From: Polyodon spathula
Lineage: Eukaryota > Chordata > Actinopteri > Acipenseriformes > Polyodontidae
Length of the DNA: 64,000 nt
Reading direction: 5' to 3'
NCBI RefSeq assembly: GCF_017654505.1
Contig: NC_054552.1
Location: 34,544,097-34,608,096 of the forward strand
Shown here: piece after piece, positions 15,401-27,411 of the stretch
Layout: each line of letters starts with the position of its first letter
Position numbering within the stretch: position 1 is the stretch's first letter
Position numbers and translations under genes: made by a program
The notes under the pieces: generated by a model
Databases searched by the model: none
Seen by the model: the letters and a program-made list of their open reading frames with translations, nothing else
Told to the model about the DNA's origin: nothing

Positions 15401-18400
15401 TTAAGCAGTTGTAGCAGCACACAGGGTCGTGCAACGCTAGATTTATCGGAAGCCCTCTACTTATTCTTTAATGCCACCTCTCAGCTCTCTCCCAGTTGAT
15501 GATCAGACACGAGACCCTCCCCCTAGCACTGCGGCTCTGCACACAGAGACACTGCTGTGGAGGGGCAGGGATCACAGAGTTCCATCAGGGAGGCTCAATT
15601 CCATCCACCCTGACTGACCCAGGAGCTGTGTGTGGGAACACGTGCACCGCAAGGCAATGCAGAGCAAGAAACGTTCCTCAAACACCGGCACCGACACGTC
15701 CACAAGTAGTTAGTAGAAAAAATAAATTGGACTGGGTCAAAAGACGACACCCTCTGGCAATCTATTAAGCAAATTTTAATGCAAAAATCCCAAACTACAC
15801 CCATAAAACACAAGCTGATCGCTCACAAGCTTTGTAATTTTTTTTTTTTTTTATAGTGCTGTAAAACAGTAACATAAGTCCATCTCATTTAGTGCTTTGC
15901 AGAGGTTAGCATGAAATGAGCGAAAACAGAATCTGGATCATCTTCTGCTAAAATGACACAACTCTCCCGTCTCTATACACAGGGTGGCTATGAAGTGACT
16001 CCCATCTAAATAACACCCCCTTCAACTCGCCCTGGTTTCTCTTGTCTAAAGACAGGAAATGAAGCACTGGATAATGGACCACTATGCCACAGATTTCAAG
16101 TTTCTTTTGTCCCAGAAACACACCAGAGGTCCCCTGGTATACCCAGAGCCTTGGTCCAGCTCTGATTCTGAACAGAGAAGCTGCTTCTCCCCACACAATT
16201 CATAATGCTTTGGTTCCACCTGCAGGCCGCTGTGTTTAGTGCAGGACAGAACTTTATATGACCCCTTTGCAGAGCTGACGCTGATCATGTATATAAAATT
16301 CAGCTTGCTCAGGGTGGATAAAAAAAACACACATTTAAATGGAAATGCTTATTAAGCTTCCTTCTAAGCTGTCACATTATCCCATTTTTTTTTTTTTTTT
16401 TTGCACAGAATAACATGCAGTTGTCAAATCTTAACTGTAGAGCACTTTGACTTGTTCAGATATTATAATGAAGGAAAAGCTTACATGCTTCAGTCCTTTT
16501 TTGTTTTTAGTTAAGGAGTGGTGGCTGCATAACCATTTCAATTGCATTTCTTAATTACACAGGACCTTTTTTCACATTTGGATCCATGGATGACAATAAA
16601 TCATTTACAAAATCCCAATCTATTAGCGGTCAGGCTGAAAGGAAAGGTTCAATCTAGAAACCCTGCTCCTGCCAAAACAGGAGAAAGGCACGTGAATGAA
16701 TCTGTTCATTATTAACACACTCTTCCTTGTAATACAGGACTTGTATTTACTGGGCATCTTCTATGTTTACTCTCTTTACCATGGGTCCACAGAGATGAGT
16801 TCACTCTGAAGCCACACCTAATGAAGAGCGGGTCAGTGGTTGTGTTGTCCTATCCACCATCAGGAGGTTAGCCCATGATAACCAGGCTCATGGGCCATGG
16901 TGCACGGAGTCCATGGACTGACCCTGCATGTCATTGGTTCCATTACAAATCACAGAAGTGGTGGATTAACAAGCCAAGCACCGGGACCCGGCTCCACAAC
17001 CACCACCTTATACAACCTTGAGGATTAGGCTTTATACCTGTTTAACAGTGTAACAGCCCTGGCACAGTGAACATGAACTGGGCCACAGAAACAGCGGAGG
17101 GAAAGGCTCCAATTATATTAGCTACACTTCCACGAGGCAAGGAAAGGCCATCTGCCAGTCTGACACAGTTCCCTTCGTACGACTGCCTGAAGACAGGAAT
17201 ATACAAGAGTTCTCCCCTCATTAACACACAGGGTGGCACGCTGCTTTACCATGGCAAATGATTAGCCTTGGAGCTGAGGCACTCGCGTTGCTTGCGACAG
17301 CAGTGTACAGGATGTGGCTCAAGGTTTGCAGAGACGATTATTCCCATTTCAATAGCACAAAAAAGAAGTTCTTAGATTGTAATGATCTAAAGCTTCCAGA
17401 TGTGCTCACTGCTGTACAGTGTGTAAAGATGTATTTTACATCCCATTTGTATTCTACTGCAATACAAGATTTGTAGAGTCGAGCAGACTGTTTCAAAGTA
17501 CCACAATCCCCCCCACCCACCCCCCCGCCAGCTGTAGAAGTTAACAACATTCACCCTGCCCCAAAAAATGGACTTTCTGAAACGACGAAACCAAAGACAA
17601 TAGACAAGTCAGACCTCCACAACGATACAGAATTGAGTTGAAAGCCAGTAAGAGCTAGCTGCAAGAAGAATGATTAAAAGTGCAATGTAGATGAGAAGTC
17701 TTGATGAACCCTGAGCGCTCCCACACACATGCAAGGGTATTAGCACCAGCTGGAACTCGGACCTGTTTAACACCAATAGGTATTCCAGCACAACCCTATA
17801 CGCTACAGGTTTAATTAAGCACATCTGCACAAATCAAATCTAAAATGTTAACAGAGAAAGCTGCATTTGAAAGTCAGCTGACATGACATAAAACTCCACT
17901 TGGTTTTTTTAGGGTTTTGTTTTTTTTTTAAAAGAGCTGTGTAAAATCTAATATCCAGATCAGAAAAAAATTGAATTGTTATCTTTTTTAAATGACAGAC
18001 AATATACGACTTTGCAGAAGGGGCCCCTGGGAATCTGGGGCCAGCCTAGGTTTCTAAGTGATTTAAAACAGTGCTGAAGCTGCAGAGTTATAAAACTGCA
18101 CCATAAAAAAAAAATTATAAAATCAGAGACACACTGTAATGCTTCCATCGCACAGACATCAAAAGACAGAAACTGGAGAGAAAGCAGCAATTGTTTAAAA
18201 AAAAAAATCTCATTACGCTGAACAATACACCTCGGTAAATTCTGAACAGACCACAAAACGCACACTTCTTTTCACAAACCCCCGGGATCAGGCAGCTAAA
18301 ATTAAACCCAAACCTCTCCCATCTCCGTCACCTGCGGTGGATATAATTACTGGCAATGTCTGGGAGCGTGCTCAGGTCACAGTGATAGAGGAACTGCTGG

Positions 18401-21400
18401 TTTGCCTGCCTGGGCCCAAGGCTCCAATGCACATTGCAGGCACACCAACCAGGGGGTGCTCTGAAAGGATCAGCGATCAGGGAGCTTATTAAAAAAAAAA
18501 AAGGCACTCGCAGAACACTTAAAGGGTTTTTTTTTTGTTTTGTTTTTTTTACAAGTTGTTGGATGTGTGGCCAATTCTACACTCCTACAGCTGCAGACTC
18601 CCCCAATGTGAACTGCATGTAAAAAGATAGAAAGATTAATCAGGGAGAAACCTACATCACTTACCAGGAAGGATATTAAACTCCTTTGTGTAGATTCCCA
18701 CTGAAAGCAGCTTTTAATATACCGGATCGTATTCAATATGGCCATGGTGATTTTCCTAACACGATCAACGTTCCTCGTTAATATCTGAGAACACAAACAG
18801 GGAGGGGAAAGAATTGTCAAGGTTAGGCTGTTTGTTCAAACCTCTTCAACAGCGGCTTCTGTGATGCGAACAGATATCCAAAAGGAGCACGGCTAGGGCA
18901 GACCACAACACACAGCCCTTGGACCTCCAGTCATGTCTGACCTGGGGCAAATGAAACGCACTTGGTGTCGCTGCACAGTATGATCATACTGACAAGCTGC
19001 CAGTGCAAGGTCAGAAGAGATGAACAGCAGCGAGCACACAGCAACCCTGAACCCGCCCTGCTATTGAGTCCCAAGCCTCTCCCGAACACAGGGCTGGCCT
19101 GTGGTTCAGAACCATCCAATAACGGGAAGTAATACAAACCTTCTTGGAAAATTTGGGATTATCCTCGATGAGTCTGGTCTCCTGTGGTGTGAAGGTCCTG
19201 ATGCCTGCTTTCACCTGAGGAACAGAATTATGAGAACCATCAATCCAATTAAGAGACTCACGCAAAGCAGGGGCTCCAGACCGTACCAATCTAGGGCTCA
19301 AGAATGAAGGCTTTGTGTGGAGATTTCAAAGTGAAACACACACTGCACATGTACTATTATATCAACATGAAAGAAGAACCACTGTGACCCATTGCTTTGC
19401 CTGGCACCAAAATGTTTTTCAAGGGGAAACAAAGATTCAATTTTTCCACTTACCGGGTTATAAAAGACCTCCATCTCCAAAAAGATAACCCCTTTCGTTG
19501 GTGCACCCAAATCACTATTCTTCAAGATGAAGCAACTGGACTGACCATTCCTTACCTAGAATGAAGTAAAGACAGTTCAGAACATGGACAGGACCATCAT
19601 CACTCACTGGGTTAACAAAGGTATACAGTAAAAGGCCAGGCATTTAAGAAGAGAAAAAAAGCACCTACAGAGAGTAAAGGGATGGCCACTTTGCCAAGGA
19701 AATCGGGCGGTTTGTCTCCATCTTCGTCAAAAACAGTCACCTTCAGAACATCGTGGATATCTTTGATGGGGCTGAAATCAATAACACGGTCCAGGATTAC
19801 CTTCAATTCCCACAGGCTTTATAATTGCAATTATAAAGCTGGTTCTCTAGCCTGTTGCCAGTCTCTTGAAGACTTACACAGGACCCCTAAGTAAAAGAAA
19901 AGGCCACAACGTAAGCAGGTTGTGTAACTTACAATGTAAAGACTTTATTCCACTCGGGGTTGAGGTTCTTGTAGATTGTGTGGGTCTGTAGCCGGTCATT
20001 CCCCAGCTCCAGCACGCAGAAGGGATCACTTTTCCCTGCAAAGAAAGCAGCAGCTTTGAATTTCAATTTTTTTTTTTTTTTTCCAGGCTCATTCATCCTG
20101 TCACAATGCTATAAATTCACTTCCTGTGTTACAGTATATTGGACGACCCGACCCCCCCCCCCCCAGGAAGTGGCAGAGTACTTCCATGAAAGTTGCAGTG
20201 TAGTGTTAACCTCATTCACATCACCTCTAATAAAAGGAGATAGAGTACCTACAAAATCAGCAGCGATGAGATCCACAGCTTTTAGCACTTTTACGTGGAG
20301 AAAGCCAATATCCTTTAGATTCTGCAAGGAGTTCTTTATATGCTAGAGAAAAACAAAGATATGCAAAAGTGATTGTCTTCAGGGTCATTCCATAAATCTT
20401 CAGCAGAAAGAAAACATGTAACAAAAGCACAATATTACTGGAGTCTTCTTGAGTGGGCGAGACCCACATCAGATCTACCAACTAAAATCCACAACAAAAA
20501 CTCTGACTGCACAGACATCAGGACAGGGGCGGAAAACAGTAAGGAAAGCTGTGTTAACTGTCAGCACGAAGTTTCTGCTGAGAAAGACTAACCAAGGACA
20601 ACTCGTTCCGTGTCTTATACTGAAAAAGAAATACAAATGGCAATAAATACAAATACTGGTTCTCTTTCCTACACTACTAGAGCGCTCTGCAGCGTTGAGT
20701 GGAGTTCTCTTTCCTATACTGCTAGAGCGCTCTGCAGCATTGAGTGGAGTTCTCTTTCCTATACTGCTACAGCGCTCTGCTGTGTTGAGTGGAGTTCTCT
20801 TTCCTATACTACTAGAGTCCTCTGCAGTGTAGTGGAGTTCTCTTTCCTACACTACTAGAGCGCTCTGCAGTGTAGTGGAGTTCTCTTTCCTATACTACTA
20901 GAGCGCTCTGCAGTGTTGAGAGTGGAGTTCTCTTTCCTACACTACTAGAGCGCTCTGCAGTGTAGTGGAGTTCTCTTTCCTACACTACTAGAGCGCTCTG
21001 CAGTGTAGTGGAGTTCTCTTTCCTATACTGCTAGAGCGCTGTGCAGTGTAGTGGAGTTCTCTTTCCTACACTACTAGAGCGCTCTGCAGTGTAGTGGAGT
21101 TCTCTTTCCTACACTGCTAGAGCGCTGTGCAGTGTAGTGGAGTTCTCTTTCCTATACTGCTAGAGCGCTCTGCAGTGGAGTGGAGTTCTCTTTCCTATAC
21201 TGCTAGAGCGCTGTGCAGTGTTCGCTATCCTAGACCAGCATACAGTTCCTCAGTGTTAAAGGACTGACCTCTCAGTACTTACGTATCTCTCGAGTATCTG
21301 CTTTCTCTCTTTGGGATCATCCAGGGGACAGGCACCCAGGTCAGAGATGGAGACCCCGGAGCAGGGGTTAAGGGCAACCAGGGTAATCACTGTCCCTTGA

Positions 21401-24400
21401 GCATCCAGGGGCAGCTCCAGCACATTGGTCTGGTCCCCAGGCAGCATAGCCAGATCCACATTGCATCTGTCCAGATGACAAGATGCAGGTTACCTACAAT
21501 ACTGCCAGGTGCTCCATGCAAGCGGAGACAGATTCAGGTGTCCCCCATTCGGTCCCTTCTCCGCTCATGAAAAGCGGTGAAGGAGCAAACACACTTACCT
21601 TCCGAAGCACTCTTCAAATCTCCTGCCTTCCTTCCCCCAAATCTCGATCTCCAGCATAGCCGGCCTCTCCTGGAAGTGGTTGAAATCAAACTTCTCTCTC
21701 CACTGGGGGTTGGGACATTTATTCAGAGTCTACAAATACAAACGAAAAATACAAGAAGCCACATTTATGACTAGGGATCTTTATATCTGTATGTATACAC
21801 TATAAATGTAACCCCTGCCTGATGATAATTCTCCCTGCAGCAAGGACTCATATTCAGTGTGTGAGGGTATGCCTCTATTCTTCCAGGGGCAGCAAAAGTC
21901 AATTCTCTGCAACCCTAAATTACCCTTAATGCAGTTGTAAAAGAACGTACATACATGGAAAACATATATCCTATACAGTAGCGTAAGATGTACTGTCCTA
22001 GAAAGTGTCCTGACTCACGATGCAGAGGGGCCTAACTCTACTGGAAATAACAGAGATGATCTCTTGGGCACGCCTGACTCTGGGAGTCACCCTGTGCCAT
22101 GCAACCCAACAATGACCTCCATGCAAAACATGTCACTCAATTACTTTTGGTGGAAAAAAATACAAATCGCTATACAATGCCCTGCTGTATTCGTTTTTTA
22201 AAAGAAAATGTTGCATTGCAACAATGCCCAAAGTAAAACTGTTTGTTTTTGCCAATATAAATCTAAGCTGGTTTTTCTTTATTTGCCAGTACGTTTCTGA
22301 ACTTGGTGCAGAACCAGCAACAGCAGAAAGGCCATTATTTAAGGAGGCTTGTTTTTTCCTCCTCCTCCTCCTCCTCATGGCAGTCGTTTGTAAGCACCTT
22401 GCTCTTGTATTTCTGATCGCCCAGTTTAAAGCGAATGAAGAACTCGCCCACACCCTCCTGCAGGCCCCTCCCCTCCACCAGAGTGATGGACACCACCCCA
22501 GTCCACAGCTGGCTCTTGTGCAGCGTGTCCACCAGCCGGCTGCCATTCTGCTGCGAATTCGGCTGCAACACAAACAGCAAACAAGCACACAGTTACAATC
22601 AGGAACGAGAACGGGAACAGGCATTAACGGCACACGGTTACAATCAGGAAAGAGAACGGGAACAGGCATTAACGGCACACGGTTACAATCAGGAAAGAGA
22701 ACGGGAACAGGCATTAACGGCACACGGTTACAATCAGGAAAGAGAACGGGAACAGGCATTAACGGCACACGGTTACAATCAGGAACGAGAACGGGAACAG
22801 GCATTAACGGCACACGGTTACAATCAGGAACGAGAACGGGAACCGGCATTAACGGCACACGGTTACAATCAGGAACGAGAACGGGAACCGGCATTAACGG
22901 CACACGGTAACAATCAGGAACGAGAACGGGAACAGGCATTAACGGCACACGGTAACAATCAGGAACGAGAACGGGAACAGGCATTAACGGCACACGGTTA
23001 CAATCAGGAACGAGAACGGGAACAGGCATTAACGGCACACGGTTACAATCAGGAACGAGAACGGGAACCGGCATTAACGGCACACGGTAACAATCAGGAA
23101 CGAGAACGGGAACAGGCATTAACGGCACACGGTTACAATCAGGAACGAGAACGGGAACCGGCATTAACGGCACACGGTAACAATCAGGAACGAGAACGGG
23201 AACAGGCATTAACGGCACACGGTTACAATCAGGAACGAGAACGGGAACAGGCATTAACGGCACACGGTTAAAATCTGGGGGCTTGTTGAGGTTTTTGCAC
23301 AATTTCATTTTCCTTCAGTAAAACTAAGATCAAGGCTGTGAGATGGGATTATTATTTCAACTGGAACGAGACTGGGAACAGGCAATAACGTCGCACATCA
23401 TTATGATGCATTCACTGCAGACCAGTTATCAATCAAATCAATCTTTATTTTGTATAGTGCCTTTCATAGTGGACCACCAGTAGATACAGGAGGATACAGT
23501 GTGTGAAAAGGTGGGAAATGTGGAGGGGTGGAATAGGAGGAGCTACAAAGGAAAAGAGGAAGACAAAATTAGGTTGGGTAGATTTGCAGGTAAACTCGTT
23601 TAACTTTAATGGTTCAAAAGATCATTGTCAGTTATGTTACTAATTCCTGTTCTTTCCAGTTGTGTTCGCAGGGCAGAAAACTGAACAGCCAGGGAACCTA
23701 CACTGGATAAACAACCGTGAACTCGGACACACCTTAACTGCATGTGTGGGCTGCTTCCACATCTCCCTCCATCCCTCTCTCCATCCCTCCCTCAGCAGTG
23801 CATGTGTGGGCTGCTTCCACATCTCCCTCCCTCAGCACTGCATGTGTGGGCTGCTTCCACATCTCCCTCCCTCAGCACTGCATGTGTGGGCTGCTTCCAC
23901 ATCTCCCTCCATCCCTCCCCTCAGCACTGCATGTGTGGGCTGCTTCCACATCTCCCTCCCTCCCTCCATCCCTCCCTCAGCACTGCATGTGTGGGCTGCT
24001 TCTACATCTCCCTCCCTCCCCTCAGCACTGCATGTGTGGGCTGCTTCCACATCTCCCTCCCTCCCTCCATCCTTCCCTCAGCACTGCATGTGTGGGCTGC
24101 TTCTACATCTCCCTCCCTCCCTCAGCACTGCACGTGTGGGCTGCTTCCACATCATCTCCGTCCCTCCCTCTCCCAGCGCTAAGACATGGCCCTTGTACAG
24201 TACAAGGACACTGCTTTCGATAAAGATGCCCTGTGAAAAATTACTTCAAATAAAAACAGCCACAAGAACCACCACCACACAAGAGGCGACATAACCCTCT
24301 CCGTGATTAAGATCCAGAGCTCTGGTCGGCTGGAGCTCCTTTGATTCTCCTCTACCCCAGCTCCATTACAGCTTCAAAAAGCCAGCCTCCACACCCCCTG

Positions 24401-25709
24401 CCTCAAACCCGTATCTACTTCCCATTAGGATATAGAAATGTGGGAGTAACTTCCAGTGGGGATCAAAGAACATCACAAAAGACTTGCATTAACCTAAAAT
24501 AAATGACAGCACCTCTATAAATACCCCTTGAAACAAAAGTAACCAGCGAGCCAAGTGCTGTCATCCACAGTGTTTACATTGGATCCACTTCTATCTGTTC
24601 ATCCCGTAAAACAATCCCACTTAGCTCCGAGAGGCCCCTACAGAGAAAGTCTATTCTGGGTTATAAAAGGCCGGGGATTGTTTCCATATGGCGGAGCAGC
24701 AGGGGAGCAGAGCAATAAGCTCAAGCCAGGGTCCATTTGGCTGGTTCTGCCGCTCTGTCCAACCACAGCTGTGATATAACATCCCAACATCTGGATTATT
24801 GCTCATTATCCCTGGGAATTATCAGCTTCTCATATCGAAACCATCCAACTGAAACAGAATCACTTAAAGTGAGTCCTCTCCCACCCCCTCACCCCGCGGG
24901 AAACATGACATCTCAAATTAAACCGATGCCAAGAAAAGTGGAAAGAACTGTATAAATAAGTGCTCCCACACACACACCCCTTACTGATTCAGTGTTGTCA
25001 CAGAGATTCGGATCACACAGGGCTTTTGTTTCAGAGCGTTTTATTAAAACTCAACCACGCTGTCGTCCCGTAACATTGCAGCTCCCTCATGGATCGCTGT
25101 CAGATGACTGCCCCCATGGGAGGACCGTGCAGAGAGCTGGAATGCCTCCTCTCCCTTTAGGGTTAAACTGGTGCCTCCACCACCAGACGTGTTCATTGTC
25201 TGCAGTGCCTCCAGCAGCGTTTATATAGCACCTTTGAGAAAATACACCTTTATACTTCGTGGGTTAAAGGGACTGCCACTGTTTAAACATCAGCCCAAGG
25301 ATAAACAGGTCCACTCCTAAAAATCAGCGGCTCAGTCACAGCAGCCCCAGCTGTGACCCAAATAATGCATTTCCATTGCATTGCTGATAGACAGATACAG
25401 CTCCAGATGAGTGCACATTAACATTCACCTATCCATTAAAACACATTTCTTAGACAATTCAATACAGCTTGATGAAGGCCGCCTGGCCAAAACGTTGCTC
25501 TGTTTTGAACTTTGTTCTTTTTAAATAATACAGAATGGGAATTTGATCTCCAATCTTTTATTATGGGGTTGTACCTCTGCTTGCTCAATCGTTAACAATA
25601 CTGGGATATTTGGGAGACTGACCCTGGAGGTCACTATATCAAACAGTCAGTGTGCAAAATAAGCTACATGTTTGGACTTTACCATAAAAACATGACTTCA
25701 ACAGTGACT

Positions 25710-25743
<34 letters not shown>

Positions 25744-27374
25744 TTATTTTGGGAGACGAGTCTCCTTGACCAAGGTTGAAAAAGGAGTTCACATTCCCAC
25801 ACAGTTCTGTATTCACCTTGCTTACAATCTCCTCTGCTCCAGAAACTTGTTTTCCCTTAATATCCAGTGCATCCATTTGAGACCTGGTAAACTACTGCCC
25901 CCTGGTGTCCCAATATGAACACTACAAAATGCCAGCTGTCTGCTGAACTTCCTTCTTTATTTGAAAAGTTCCTTACATTGGAACTACACAGGGTTGCTGT
26001 TGCATAGACAATCTGTTTAATTTCAGCCTTTCCCTTGAGGCGTGTAGGCTTTGTTTCCAGAAGTAATAAATGCAGTAAATGCTGAAATGGCTTACACAGC
26101 CCATACCCTACCTTTGTGCTGCTCCCTCTCTTCTTTTGGCTCCTCCACTTCTGGTCGTCACAGTGAGCATGGTAGAGGAAAAGGAGAAGAGAGACAAAGC
26201 AGGTTTATCTTTTTACCTGTGTATTTTTTATGTGTCTATTTATGCATGTATATGTGCTTTCTTACCGGACTCTTTCTCTCTTGGTTGTTGATGGACAGGT
26301 AGAGGTCCAGCACAATCCCACCCATGTCCTCCTCCAAGCTGTTAGGGTCGTTCAGGGGCAGAACCTTCTCCACAGTCCTGCGTGAGAGAGGAGACCTCCT
26401 GAACCGAGCGTGCGTGCGTTCCAGAACAAAATCCACATGAACTTCTGAACACTGCACTGTACTGCCCTTCACAGTACAGCGTGCTCCAATACAAATAAGC
26501 ATAGAATATCATACAGGGTGCTGAACACAAGCTATACTTCACAAGAGGCCAGAGCGGCGACGCCCAAGTGGATTGCTTCAGAGTGGGCTTTCTGTTATTA
26601 ATACACACAGTAGTTAAATATGAAACAGTGCACCGTATAGCTCTATTTCAAGTGGCTGTCTACCATATACAGTATTTCTTTTATTTACTTATTTCTATAT
26701 ACATAACTTCTTTCAGTCTCCCAGCTCTTAAAAGCAAAGAGGCTGAGAGACACCTTCTGTATTGCAGCAGTCTCAGAAGGTTCATTTCATCACCCTGGGC
26801 ATGTGGATAAACATATGAAAGCAATTGTGTGTTGCATTTAGAGGAACATTTAGTAATAGTCAGTAAACCTCAGAGAGGCAGGCTCCTCCCCTCTGCTCTC
26901 TCTCTCTCACTCACCTGTCCAGCTCCAGGTCGCTCAGGGAAAGGTTGGTCGAACCCATGAAATCATCGGTGGTCAGGTCCCGGTCGTACACCTGAATCAG
27001 AACAATGATTTATCAATACATTGATAAAACCAAAGGAAATTCAAGACAGGCAAATATAAATTAGACTTTTGATCATGTGGCCCCAATCATCATAACATCA
27101 TTGAAGAGGGACCACAGATTCAGAGGCAGCATCTCCCCTGGAGTCCCACATGTTACACTGCAGCAGCTGCTACCTTGATATAGATTTTCTGGTCCAGGTT
27201 CCTAACTGGTACAGAAAACGATTCATTCCACTCTGGGTTGAGATTCTTGTACACAACCTTGCTCTTGTAAAGGGTTTTCCCATCCAGTTTAAACTTGACA
27301 TAGGGATCACTGGTGCCTGTGGATGGGAGGAAAAGAGTAGGAATCATGCAGTGAAATACATACATACAGGCATG

Positions 27375-27411
<37 letters not shown>

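Larger units (their letters stand above)
9141..18664. other. MCTP2 intron between exons 15 and 16 (9.5 kb)
   Basis: The longest intron with fixed coding borders. It holds the 22-bp repeat, inverted-arm element copy A and its satellite. The remainder (9.1-11.3 and 15.5-18.6 kb) is unique-looking with A/T homopolymers; no other exon found. Confidence 0.75.
22563..26265. other. MCTP2 intron between exons 6 and 7 (3.7 kb)
   Basis: Holds the 45-bp minisatellite, a SINE tail, the TCCC-rich minisatellite and a GA run. Positions 24.2-26.2 kb otherwise show nothing recognisable. A mammalian-type small basic exon expected here was not found. Confidence 0.75.

Noticed and set aside
12431..15478. hAT-type DNA transposon assignment for the inverted-arm element
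   Set aside because: The CAGYGTT-like start is suggestive, but I found no 8-bp target-site duplication and similarity continues beyond that motif, so the true ends are not established.
22133..23308. 391-codon minus-strand frame and 228/278-codon plus-strand frames made of 15-residue repeats
   Set aside because: They come from the 45-bp minisatellite, whose period is divisible by three and leaves open frames on both strands. The true exon 7 lies at their edge in a different extent.
23662..24294. Several 140-210-codon overlapping frames rich in Cys, Ser, Pro
   Set aside because: All three plus frames are open through the same TCCC-rich minisatellite; no family resemblance.
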